Made by a program: the position numbers and the translations under genes
Shown here: positions 35,859 through 44,227 of the stretch, piece after piece
How the letters are laid out: each line of letters begins with the position of its first letter
How positions within the stretch are numbered: the stretch's first letter is position 1
From: CAVQEK01 sp963711495
GTDB taxonomy: Bacteria; Bacteroidota; Bacteroidia; Cytophagales; Cyclobacteriaceae
Assembly (NCBI GenBank): GCA_963711495.1
Contig: CAVQEK010000004.1
Span: 1,488,001-1,552,000, forward strand
Direction: 5' to 3'
DNA length: 64,000 nucleotides
Notes under the pieces: model-generated
Database searches by the model: none
The model's input: only the letters and a program-made list of their open reading frames with translations
What the model was told of the DNA's origin: nothing

Positions 35859-36629
35859 TTATTTTTTAGTCCCAAACAAGTATAAGATAATACCAGGGCC
35901 AGATCTTACCTTGTCAATTTCCCACTGATAACTTTCACTATTATTCAATTCTGCTACCAGCATTTTCATTTCTTCAACAGAATATGTTCTGAGCGATGAA
36001 ACGAGTCCATCCCACCATACAAATAGGGGGACCAGGGGAATGAGGTAAGTAAAAATTAATCGCATGATGTTGAATGGCCGGATAAAAGGAGTGGTAATCA
36101 ATACGGTAATTGGAGAGAAGAACATGGCCAATAAGCTGGGGACGCTGCGTTCCTGCGCCTCGAAAGTGGCGATGGGACTGCCATGATCGATAGCATTTTG
36201 CAAAATGCGTTTGGCATCTGTCGGCTTGAAATGGTGCAATGATAAAAATTGGGTCCTAAAGCCTTTTAAGCGATCCGGTACATTTCTGGCATCAATCGGT
36301 TCGGCAACATATTGAATATTGTCAGCATGACTTTGCGTATGCTCAAATGCAGCAATATTCGGGAAAAGATCGGTAAGGATAATTGTGAGGTCCGGAATTG
36401 TTTTTCTGAGCTCACTATTTAGCCAGATCAAACCACCTCCGCCTCCCGAACCGAGGTCAATGATTGTATTCGTTCCACTTTCTTTTAATCCTTTTTTGAG
36501 GATTGGGATTATTGGTTGATACATTTTTGTCTTGTTGGATAAGAATTGAAGAAAATCTGTCATATAGTTCCTGAGAATTTCCGGGAACCACAATTGGTCT
36601 TCAAATTCAAATAGATGTATTCGACCCAT
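35859..36629 (-). CDS. Class I SAM-dependent methyltransferase-like protein
   Basis: A 256-residue protein from ATG at 36629 (MGRIHLFEFEDQLWFPEILRNYMTDF). The AdoMet motif is IIDLGSGGGGGLIWL at about 56-70. It is followed by ILTDLFPN, a SLHHFKP segment in the place of motif II, and a hydrophobic stretch (VLITTPFIRPFNIMRLIFTYLIPLVPLFVWW) that could insert into or bind the membrane. Such proteins occur across Bacteroidota without a defined substrate. A longer open frame upstream lacks homology. Confidence 0.75.
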   Translation of the reverse strand: MGRIHLFEFEDQLWFPEILRNYMTDFLQFLSNKTKMYQPIIPILKKGLKESGTNTIIDLGSGGGGGLIWLNSELRKTIPDLTIILTDLFPNIAAFEHTQSHADNIQYVAEPIDARNVPDRLKGFRTQFLSLHHFKPTDAKRILQNAIDHGSPIATFEAQERSVPSLLAMFFSPITVLITTPFIRPFNIMRLIFTYLIPLVPLFVWWDGLVSSLRTYSVEEMKMLVAELNNSESYQWEIDKVRSGPGIILYLFGTKK

Positions 36630-36896
36630 GATTATTGGTTGATTAAATGTTTGTAAGGATTGCCTGCTAATATAGAATATCAAATGGCAATGGAATATGA
36701 TACCTGCTTTCATTGGAAAATAGATGTCATATTCAAAAGTTTTATTAAAAATAAGAAATTAATGTGCCATTTGAAGCGGCGTCAATATGAAACGAATCCG
36801 GCCTTAAAAAATGGATTATTGTCATTTTGTCTACTATAAAATTTGTAGTTTCAAGGCCTAAATGAAAAATGGTTCCGGACAAAAATTATTATAATA

Positions 36897-37751
36897 ATGA
36901 GCACACCACTGGTATTAGACGGTAAAACCCTTTCAAAAGCCATCGAAGCAGATCTGACAATTCGGGTAGCCAACATCAAAGCGAAAACAGGTAAAACACC
37001 AATTCTCGCGACCATTTTGGTGGGAGAAGACCCTGCCTCTGCAACGTATGTGAAAATGAAAGGTAATGCCTGTAACCGCGTAGGGATGGAATCGCAACGG
37101 ATACATTTGGCTGCGGAAACCACTACCCAACAATTGCTGGATGCGATTGATAAACTCAATGAAAATGACGATGTCCACGGTATATTGCTTCAACACCCGG
37201 TACCTTCCCAGATTGATGAAAGACTTTGTTTTGACCGCATTAAAGCAGAAAAGGATGTCGACGGCGTTACCTGTCTGGGTTTTGGTCGTATGACGATGGG
37301 AGAATTTGCCTTTGGTTCCGCCACTCCGGCGGGTATTATCACCATCTTGAAACATTATAAGATCGACATGAAAGGGAAGCACAGTGTGGTGGTTGGACGC
37401 AGCCCGATCCTTGGAAAACCCATGGCAATGATGTTGCTCAATGAACATTCTACAGTGACCATCTGTCATTCTCGCACCCAAAACTTACCAGACATTGTTC
37501 GCCAGGCAGACATTGTGGTTGGCGCAGTGGGAAAACCAAAATTCATTCAGTCCGATTGGGTCAAAAATGGCGCCGTAATTGTCGATGCAGGTTATCATCC
37601 CGGTGGCATCGGAGATGTGGATCTGGAAGGTGTGGTTGATCGCTGTTTTGCCTACACTCCGGTTCCGGGTGGTGTAGGGCCCATGACCATTGCCACGCTC
37701 ATTGCACAAACCGTAGAATCCGCAGAACGAACCCTGGGGTTGATTCAATGA
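36897..37751 (+). CDS. folD: Bifunctional methylene-THF dehydrogenase/methenyl-THF cyclohydrolase
   Basis: A 284-residue cytosolic enzyme that interconverts methylene-, methenyl- and 10-formyl-tetrahydrofolate with NADP. The catalytic Y51xxxK55 is in ATYVKMKGNAC, followed by GILLQHPVPSQID, the KDVDGV signature, ATPAGIITIL, and the nucleotide-binding VVGRSPILGKPMAMML. The end PGGVGPMTIATLIAQTV is standard. Length is normal. No SD is visible in front of the ATG. It stands alone and supplies one-carbon units, including the donor used by PanB. Confidence 0.97.
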   Translation: MSTPLVLDGKTLSKAIEADLTIRVANIKAKTGKTPILATILVGEDPASATYVKMKGNACNRVGMESQRIHLAAETTTQQLLDAIDKLNENDDVHGILLQHPVPSQIDERLCFDRIKAEKDVDGVTCLGFGRMTMGEFAFGSATPAGIITILKHYKIDMKGKHSVVVGRSPILGKPMAMMLLNEHSTVTICHSRTQNLPDIVRQADIVVGAVGKPKFIQSDWVKNGAVIVDAGYHPGGIGDVDLEGVVDRCFAYTPVPGGVGPMTIATLIAQTVESAERTLGLIQ

Positions 37752-38117
37752 GCTAATCTGTGTGCCGCTTGGAGGCCTGGTGGTATAAAAGTTTCACGAT
37801 AAACACACGATTTCCGTTAAAATCGCTAATTTAATAGTGAATTTGTGCGAAAATGGCATTTTCACAATAATCAGCACTTTCCGGAAATGGTTAAATTTTT
37901 ATTGACAGATCATTTCGATATGAAGGTTCTTTGTGTTACAATTGGTTTCGGACATTAGAGGAAAGCATTGTGGACATATTGGTTCAGCATTATCTTCTGA
38001 ATGGCGTTATTGGGACTTTATTATTTGAATGGTTTCTGGCAAAATGAAGATTTGAATGATGCAAAACATATAAACCCTGATTGAGCAGTGATTGATTAAA
38101 CTAAAAAATAAAGTGTT
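37752..38117. other. Intergenic stretch, no gene seen
   Basis: 366 bases between folD and the methyltransferase gene. Frames are short and none resembles a known protein; no T-tract terminator is evident. Confidence 0.5.
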
Positions 38118-38762
38118 ATGAATCTCCTGAATTACTACATTGGAATAATGGCATTCTTAGCATTAACATGGATCACTACTGGTGATATCCATGCCCAAAA
38201 CAATGACCTCGATGCGCAGGTCAAAAAATTTCTTGACAGTCAAAAAGGAGCGTGGCACAATTGGAATGTCCCATACGCCGATGGACAGACCTTGCACGAT
38301 CTTATCCTTAAAAATAACTATAAGAATGTCCTTGAAATCGGCACCAGTACCGGACTCTCCAGCATTTGGATGGCTTGGGCGCTGAGTAAAACCGGGGGAA
38401 AATTAATTACGATTGAGATTGATAAAGACCGCCATCAGACGGCCTTAAAAAATTTCAAAGAAGCTGGCCTTTTACCATATATTGATGCGCGCCTGGCAGA
38501 CGCCCATGAGTTGGTCAGGGAATTGAAAGGTCCTTTTGATTTTGTGTTTTCTGATGCTGACAAAGGCTGGTATACGCAGTATTTTAAAGATGTCGATCCA
38601 AAACTGGTAGTCGGGGGTTGTTTTACGGCCCACAATGTGCTCGATGGGTTTTCCGGTGTGGATGATTTTTTAGAATATATCCGAAGTAAAAAAAATTATG
38701 ATACCACCATAGATCGAAAAAGTGCCTCGGGATTGTCCATCAGTTATAAAACCGCAAAATAG
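38118..38762 (+). CDS. O-methyltransferase-like SAM protein with signal peptide
   Basis: A 214-residue protein. The first 26 residues (MNLLNYYIGIMAFLALTWITTGDIHA) look like a cleavable signal peptide. The rest is a catechol-type class I methyltransferase: NVLEIGTSTGLSSIWMAWAL (motif I), LITIEIDKDR, and FDFVFSDADKGWYTQYF with the D-A-D metal-site motif. Methyltransferases need cytosolic AdoMet, so the leader is odd; it may be a membrane anchor facing inward or an exported protein of another use. It is followed after six bases by the permease gene, suggesting an operon. Confidence 0.8.
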   Translation: MNLLNYYIGIMAFLALTWITTGDIHAQNNDLDAQVKKFLDSQKGAWHNWNVPYADGQTLHDLILKNNYKNVLEIGTSTGLSSIWMAWALSKTGGKLITIEIDKDRHQTALKNFKEAGLLPYIDARLADAHELVRELKGPFDFVFSDADKGWYTQYFKDVDPKLVVGGCFTAHNVLDGFSGVDDFLEYIRSKKNYDTTIDRKSASGLSISYKTAK

Positions 38763-38768
38763 GAAGAC

Positions 38769-40136
38769 TTGGGTAAAGCAAAAGGACATCTTGAAAGGAA
38801 ATTGGGGTTGTTTCCGGTTACGAATATCGTCATCGCCAATATGATCGGCGCCGGAATATTCACCACTTCCGGTTTGTTGATGCGTGATCTCGGCAACCCG
38901 TTTTTGATGATTACCTTGTGGATTGCAGGTGGAGTTATTGCTTTCAGTGGCGCGCTGTGCTACGGCGAGTTGGGAGCTGCCATACCGGATGCCGGTGGTG
39001 AGTATGCATTTCTTTCGAAGATCTATCATCCGATACTGGGATTTCTGAGTGGATGGGTTTCTTTCATTGTTGGGTTTTCCGCACCCATTGCAGCTTCTTC
39101 TATTGGCTTTAGTGAATATTTATACCGGGCTGCCCCCATGCTTTTTGAAACCGATATATTGTCCGTGGATGGTGTCAAAAAACTGTATTCGATGTTCATT
39201 ATTATTTTCTTTACTTTGGTCCATCTGCGCGGGATGGATTTTGGCGCCCGGGTTCAGAATATTCTTACCATCCTGAAAGTTGTACTGGTTGCCGGTTTGA
39301 TATTGATCGGATTTTCCCTCGGTGAAGGAACATTCCAGCATTTTAATGCCGCTCAAAAGGCGGACTTAAGCATTGGCAACTGGAAAGTCATTGGTTTATC
39401 TTTGATGTGGATCATGTTTGCCTACAGTGGCTGGAATGCCGCGACCTACATTGGTTCGGAAATCAGCAACCCGGTTAGAAATCTGCCCAGATCACTCATA
39501 ATTGGCACGGGAGTAGTGATTTTGCTTTATTTTTTGGTGAATGTTTTGTTCATATATGCTATTCCGGTGGAGGAGATGAAAGGTGTAATCTCCATTGGAG
39601 GACTCGCCGTAAAGAAAATGTTTGGTCCAACTACCGAAAATTTGTTCTCCCTGTTGATTGCTTTCGCGTTGTTCTCCTCCATCAGCGCTTTTATTATTCT
39701 TGGTCCAAGGGTTTACTATGCCATGGCAGCCGATGGTTATTTTTTTAAATTTGCTTCAAAAGTCCACCCAAAATTCCATGTACCAACAAAATCGATCATT
39801 TTCCAGGGTGCCATTTCCATCATCATTTTACTTTCCGGTACCTTCGACCAGATCCTGACTTATATGGGATTTGCACTGGGAATTTTTCCGTTATTGGCCG
39901 TAGTCGGACTTTTTAAATTGCGGCGACAAGGCAAAAGTGTAATGCATTTACCAGGATTTCCTATTACAGCGTTTATTTATCTGTTGGCAGGAATTATGAT
40001 TTTAGGGTTGGCGTTGATGGAAAGGCCGGTCGAAACAGGTATTGCCATTCTGACCGTGTTGATCGGGATTCCAGCATATTTCATGTTTATATGGATCAAA
40101 AAGAAGGATCAGGTAATGAATGGAGGAAATTCATAA
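38769..40136 (+). CDS. APC-family amino acid permease
   Basis: A 455-residue inner-membrane transporter with 12 hydrophobic segments. The start is TTG at 38769, preceded by AGGAAG that overlaps the stop of the gene before; no ATG fits. The family signature is TNIVIANMIGAGIFTTSGLL in segment 1, and EIGAAIPDAGGEY-like GELGAAIPDAGGEYAFL follows. Members import amino acids or act as antiporters. Length is normal. Coupled to the methyltransferase gene by position. Confidence 0.9.
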   Translation: MGKAKGHLERKLGLFPVTNIVIANMIGAGIFTTSGLLMRDLGNPFLMITLWIAGGVIAFSGALCYGELGAAIPDAGGEYAFLSKIYHPILGFLSGWVSFIVGFSAPIAASSIGFSEYLYRAAPMLFETDILSVDGVKKLYSMFIIIFFTLVHLRGMDFGARVQNILTILKVVLVAGLILIGFSLGEGTFQHFNAAQKADLSIGNWKVIGLSLMWIMFAYSGWNAATYIGSEISNPVRNLPRSLIIGTGVVILLYFLVNVLFIYAIPVEEMKGVISIGGLAVKKMFGPTTENLFSLLIAFALFSSISAFIILGPRVYYAMAADGYFFKFASKVHPKFHVPTKSIIFQGAISIIILLSGTFDQILTYMGFALGIFPLLAVVGLFKLRRQGKSVMHLPGFPITAFIYLLAGIMILGLALMERPVETGIAILTVLIGIPAYFMFIWIKKKDQVMNGGNS

Positions 40137-40202
40137 TTTATTTTTTACACTGCAGATTGGAGTAATTTTTATATTATTATTTAACTCACAGACAGGTTGA
40201 AT

Positions 40203-41669
40203 ATGAAGTTAATTGTCACTTGCGGGATTTTATTGATACATCTAAACCTGTTGGCTCAAATCGAACAGGAAGGAGTACTCGGATTAACGGTAGATAATGG
40301 ATTGTATCCGTACAGAGTTCAATTGATGGGAGAAAAGGGATTAGCACTGTTTCAGGAAACCAAGGCAAACAGATCACCCGGTCAACGGAACTGGGAAATT
40401 ACTTTTCTTGATTCAACGTTGCATACAACGCGTAAAATGACCCTTCAATATGACGTAGAATACAGTTTATATTTTACGGCATATGTACCTGGTTATTGTT
40501 ATTTGCTCTTTGTCAATCAATTTAACCCGAAGGGAACGATACACCTGGTACGCATTGAATTAAGTGGATTTGAGGCGAAAACGTTTGATATTTCGGGGTT
40601 TGTGCCTTATGCACTGAAATTTTTCAGTGTAATGGGAGGGACGATCATATTGGCTGGTGAGGAGATGCACAAACCATCGGTAGTTTGCTATCAATTTGGC
40701 GATAACAGACCGATGATCCTTCAGGGTTTATTTCGGCGCGATAGCGAATTGATGCATATTGTTGTTTCACCCGACAAAAATTATTTCACGGTGTACATGT
40801 CAGTGCCTGGTAGCAACCGGAAAAAATCGATTACGGCAGTAAGCTATAACAGTCAGGCGGAACTGATCAGAAGTCTGACTTTTATGCCTACCAGGAAATA
40901 TGAATTACTGGATGGATTATGTACCGAAGGTTCGGAAGGCAGCTATCTGATGGCCGGCAGCTATTCGGCGACGAAAATGGCCGAAGCCAATGGAATTTTT
41001 CTGGCCAGGATTTCACCAGATGGCAAACAAACCATCAATTATTACAATTTCACCAGTCTGCGTAATTTTTTTAATTTTTTACCAGAGAAGGTCAGAGACA
41101 GATTAAAAGAAAAAGCTCGAAAAAAGAATGTGCAGGGCAAATCCGTTAACTATGGCGTCAATTTGGCCGTGCGGCAGATCGACACTTCGGATAATGAGAA
41201 GGTGTTTATGGCCGATTGTTTCAACCAATCCAGTTTTTTCAATGCTTTCAATTATCGTTGGAATGCAGGTCTTGAGTACACCCACTCGATTGTGGCAGGT
41301 TTTGGAGATGACGGTAAATTAAAGTGGGACAATGAGTTGACAATCCAGGAAGATGCGCCGGGTTTCGACCAGCAAAAAGCATTTTATGAAAAAAGTCCCA
41401 ATGGAAATGGCATAATTTTTAATATTCAGAATGAAGATATAATGGCCAGGCGGATTTTCCGGAGTGAACAATTGGATAAGGTTATTAGGCTTCCGATGAA
41501 ACTGGATTTTGCCGAAAATTACCTCAGCCATGATCACAACATCTGGTCGGTAATAAAACCTTGGTATTCCCGAACTTATTTGGTTTTCGGAATGATAAAC
41601 ATGAATGATTACAACAAAGGGGATGCAATTTTTTTTCTTTTAAAGCTGGTTGTTAATCCTGAGGATTAA
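40203..41669 (+). CDS. Secreted protein of unknown function, propeller-like
   Basis: A 488-residue protein with a signal peptide (MKLIVTCGILLIHLNLLAQ). ATG at 40203 is preferred over the in-frame TTG at 40197, since AGG at 40194 lies at good distance. The body consists of repeated four-strand units (TFDISGFVPYALKFFSVMGGTIILAGEE; LMHIVVSPDKNYFTVYMSVPG), compatible with a beta-propeller. No known family recognised. Confidence 0.7.
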   Translation: MKLIVTCGILLIHLNLLAQIEQEGVLGLTVDNGLYPYRVQLMGEKGLALFQETKANRSPGQRNWEITFLDSTLHTTRKMTLQYDVEYSLYFTAYVPGYCYLLFVNQFNPKGTIHLVRIELSGFEAKTFDISGFVPYALKFFSVMGGTIILAGEEMHKPSVVCYQFGDNRPMILQGLFRRDSELMHIVVSPDKNYFTVYMSVPGSNRKKSITAVSYNSQAELIRSLTFMPTRKYELLDGLCTEGSEGSYLMAGSYSATKMAEANGIFLARISPDGKQTINYYNFTSLRNFFNFLPEKVRDRLKEKARKKNVQGKSVNYGVNLAVRQIDTSDNEKVFMADCFNQSSFFNAFNYRWNAGLEYTHSIVAGFGDDGKLKWDNELTIQEDAPGFDQQKAFYEKSPNGNGIIFNIQNEDIMARRIFRSEQLDKVIRLPMKLDFAENYLSHDHNIWSVIKPWYSRTYLVFGMINMNDYNKGDAIFFLLKLVVNPED

Positions 41670-41844
41670 ATTCCTTATTAAGGCTCACAGAGATTTGGAT
41701 CAATCTTTAATGAATGGAATATCCAGTATTTCCGGAGTATGGGTTTTGTGATAGGGATATTTCGTTCTTTCTGCAATTAAAGCTATTTAATCGCGAAATG
41801 GTTACATCATTTACTTCCACAAACCCAATCGTTAAATTCTTCAA

Positions 41845-41852
41845 TATCTTTG
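41845..41852 (+). promoter_or_regulatory. Candidate -7 box of the first EEP gene
   Basis: TATCTTTG matches TAnnTTTG and lies 34 bases before the ATG at 41886. Confidence 0.4.
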
Positions 41853-41885
41853 TTCCCGGAATATCCGGAATAGTTGTGTTAGTCT

Positions 41886-42950
41886 ATGTATCGTTTGAGT
41901 CATCGAAAGAAATATATTGCTCCGGCAGTTTTTGTTTTTAGTGCATTGGTGTATTGCAGTGTGCTGGTTCCACCGGAAAAATTTTGGCCTGCAGCCCTGC
42001 TTGCTTATGCCATACCTGTTTTTCTAATCATTCATTTGGCGATGTTAGTATGGCTATCCTTTCGAAAAAGCAGCCTGGTGATCTGGCCTCTGCTGGGGCT
42101 GCTTTCAGGCTGGTATTTTGTCAAAATCTCCATGCACTATTCCCGGGAAGAATTCGACCATGCCAAATCCAATGATCTTGAAATTTTAAGCTTCAATGCA
42201 AAGTTGTTTCGTAAACCACACACCTATGAGAAATTTTCCTTTGATATGATAGAATGGTTGGTTCAGGATTCTGCAGATGTCAAATGCATCCAGGAATACA
42301 GCACCAATGCCAGATGGGATGTGTTGGATGTGACGAGACAGGTAGAAGCAACCGGATATTATGATTATACCAGGGATTATCCATTGCCGATGGCTGAGCA
42401 TCAACCCGGTTTGGCAATATTCAGTAAATATCCAATCGTGAATAAAGGCGAAATAGTATTTGATGAAAAGACAGTTAATAATGTCATTTTTGCAGATATC
42501 GTTTTGGATGATGATACGGTGCGCATTTATAACGTGCATTTATCATCTATGAATATCCCTTTATATGCCTATACAACCGTGCAACATGTTGGCGATAAAC
42601 TGCACATGCTCCTGGCCAAACTCAAAAATGGTGCTGTTATCCGTTCAAAAGAAATAGACCGTCTTACGGCACATGTTGATACTTGCCCCTATCCGTTTAT
42701 TATTTGTGGCGATTTCAATGAAATTCCTTACGGTTATAATTATTTGAAATTACGGAAGAGATTCAGCAATACCTTTGAACATTCAGGCCACGGTTTTGGA
42801 TTTAGCTTAAATAGTAAATTGTTCTTTTTGCGGATTGATCACCAATTTTATGGAAATGGGATGGTCCCGCTGTATTTTAGAGTAGATCGCAGTATGGCGC
42901 TTTCCGATCATTTTCCATTGCGCGGAATCTATCGATGTCATGGCCAGTAA
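41886..42950 (+). CDS. Membrane-anchored endonuclease/exonuclease/phosphatase (EEP) family protein, copy 1
   Basis: A 354-residue protein. Three N-terminal membrane segments (about 10-28, 33-55, 62-78) precede an EEP domain from residue 97 (LEILSFNAKLF). Catalytic markers are IQEYS (metal-binding E), the HLSS region, CGDFNEIPYGYNY, and the final SDHFP. The family includes nucleases, sphingomyelinases and inositol phosphatases; the membrane-anchored Bacteroidota type has no assigned substrate. The next gene is a close paralogue in tandem with the same layout. Confidence 0.85.
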   Translation: MYRLSHRKKYIAPAVFVFSALVYCSVLVPPEKFWPAALLAYAIPVFLIIHLAMLVWLSFRKSSLVIWPLLGLLSGWYFVKISMHYSREEFDHAKSNDLEILSFNAKLFRKPHTYEKFSFDMIEWLVQDSADVKCIQEYSTNARWDVLDVTRQVEATGYYDYTRDYPLPMAEHQPGLAIFSKYPIVNKGEIVFDEKTVNNVIFADIVLDDDTVRIYNVHLSSMNIPLYAYTTVQHVGDKLHMLLAKLKNGAVIRSKEIDRLTAHVDTCPYPFIICGDFNEIPYGYNYLKLRKRFSNTFEHSGHGFGFSLNSKLFFLRIDHQFYGNGMVPLYFRVDRSMALSDHFPLRGIYRCHGQ

Positions 42951-43064
42951 CGGTTGGTAGAGCATGGGATAATAAGAAATTGGAAGTCCGGCTCAATCAA
43001 AATTCAGGAAGATCTTCTTACAATAACTTATTATATCAGGATGTTATAAATGTTATTCATCATT

Positions 43065-43072
43065 TATATTTG
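43065..43072 (+). promoter_or_regulatory. Candidate -7 box of the second EEP gene
   Basis: TATATTTG matches TAnnTTTG exactly and lies 30 bases before the ATG at 43103, so the paralogue may have its own promoter. Confidence 0.4.
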
Positions 43073-43102
43073 CAGTTCGTCATCAAGCCCGGGTATTACT
43101 GA

Positions 43103-44155
43103 ATGATCATTAAAAAAATATTTTCAACCCTTCCGTTTTTCCTTTTCCTGTTTACCATTGTTTGCTATTCCAGTGTTTTTATACCACCGGAAAAATTCTG
43201 GCCTGCCGGGATTATCGCATATGCTATTTTACCCTTGTTGGTGTTGAATTGCCTGGCGCTATTTTGGCTGATCATTCGGAGAAAAAAAACGGTAATTTGG
43301 ATGGTTTTGGCCCTGGTATTTGGATGGCGTTTTGTAAAAGTCACTTTTCATTATTCCATGCGAAAACCCGATGAAAAAAGCCTGGAAGTATTGAGCTATA
43401 ATGCACATGCATTTAAACCCCGGTATACCCACTGGGGTTTTTCCGGACCGATGATAGATTGGGTGGTGCAGGATACTGCGGCGATCAAATGTATTCAGGA
43501 ATTCGATACCAACGAGCGTAAGCCGGACCAGGCGGTGATCAAAAAAATGATAAATGCCGGATATTATACCTATACCACGGGTTGGCCAAAAAGACATCAG
43601 GGAAACCGATCAAACCTGGCTATATTCAGCAAATATCCAATTGTCAATCAGGGGATTTTCCCGGTGAATGAAAGTACCGGGAATCATGCAATTTTTGCAG
43701 ACATAATATGGCAAAAGGACACCATCCGAATATACACGGTCCGGTTATTTTCTATGGGCATACCACTGCAAGAATATCGTGACGTTGATAAATACGAAAG
43801 TAAGATGAAACAACTTATTCACAAATTAAAAGATGGCTCTGTCAATCGGTCTATTGAGATCAATCATTTGATTGAACAGGTTGAAAAATGTCCATATCCC
43901 TATTTAATATGCGGGGATTTCAATGGCATTCCTTACGGATATAATTACAGGAAATTAAAAGAACATTTTGGCAATGCCTTCGACCAGGCAGGTCACGGAT
44001 TTGGATTTACTTTTAATAGTGAATCAGTCTTTTTTTTGCGAATCGATCATCAGTTCTTCAGTAGTCAGTTGGTCCCTGATCGATTGGTAGTAGATCGATC
44101 AATGCCCATTTCTGATCATTTCCCGGTTAGAGGCAATTATCATCTAAAAAAATAA
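43103..44155 (+). CDS. Membrane-anchored EEP family protein, copy 2
   Basis: A 350-residue paralogue of the preceding gene. The membrane segments (VPPEKFWPA / IPPEKFWPAG between segments 1 and 2), CIQEFDTNER, ICGDFNGIPYGYNY and IDHQFFSSQLV...SDHFPVRG all align. Where copy 1 has IYNVHLSSMNIPLY, this one has IYTVRLFSMGIPLQ, so the histidine of the NVHL motif is replaced by arginine. That change could weaken phosphodiester hydrolysis. A candidate promoter of its own lies upstream. Confidence 0.85.
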   Translation: MIIKKIFSTLPFFLFLFTIVCYSSVFIPPEKFWPAGIIAYAILPLLVLNCLALFWLIIRRKKTVIWMVLALVFGWRFVKVTFHYSMRKPDEKSLEVLSYNAHAFKPRYTHWGFSGPMIDWVVQDTAAIKCIQEFDTNERKPDQAVIKKMINAGYYTYTTGWPKRHQGNRSNLAIFSKYPIVNQGIFPVNESTGNHAIFADIIWQKDTIRIYTVRLFSMGIPLQEYRDVDKYESKMKQLIHKLKDGSVNRSIEINHLIEQVEKCPYPYLICGDFNGIPYGYNYRKLKEHFGNAFDQAGHGFGFTFNSESVFFLRIDHQFFSSQLVPDRLVVDRSMPISDHFPVRGNYHLKK

Positions 44156-44200
44156 TTACTTGAAATTGACGGTTAACGAACATTTTATGGTCAATATGGT

Positions 44201-44208
44201 TAACTTTG
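44201..44208 (+). promoter_or_regulatory. Candidate -7 box of ispG
   Basis: TAACTTTG fits TAnnTTTG and lies 19 bases before the ATG at 44228, which would give a very short leader. Confidence 0.4.
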
Positions 44209-44227
44209 GAGATTTAAAAAGAATGTA

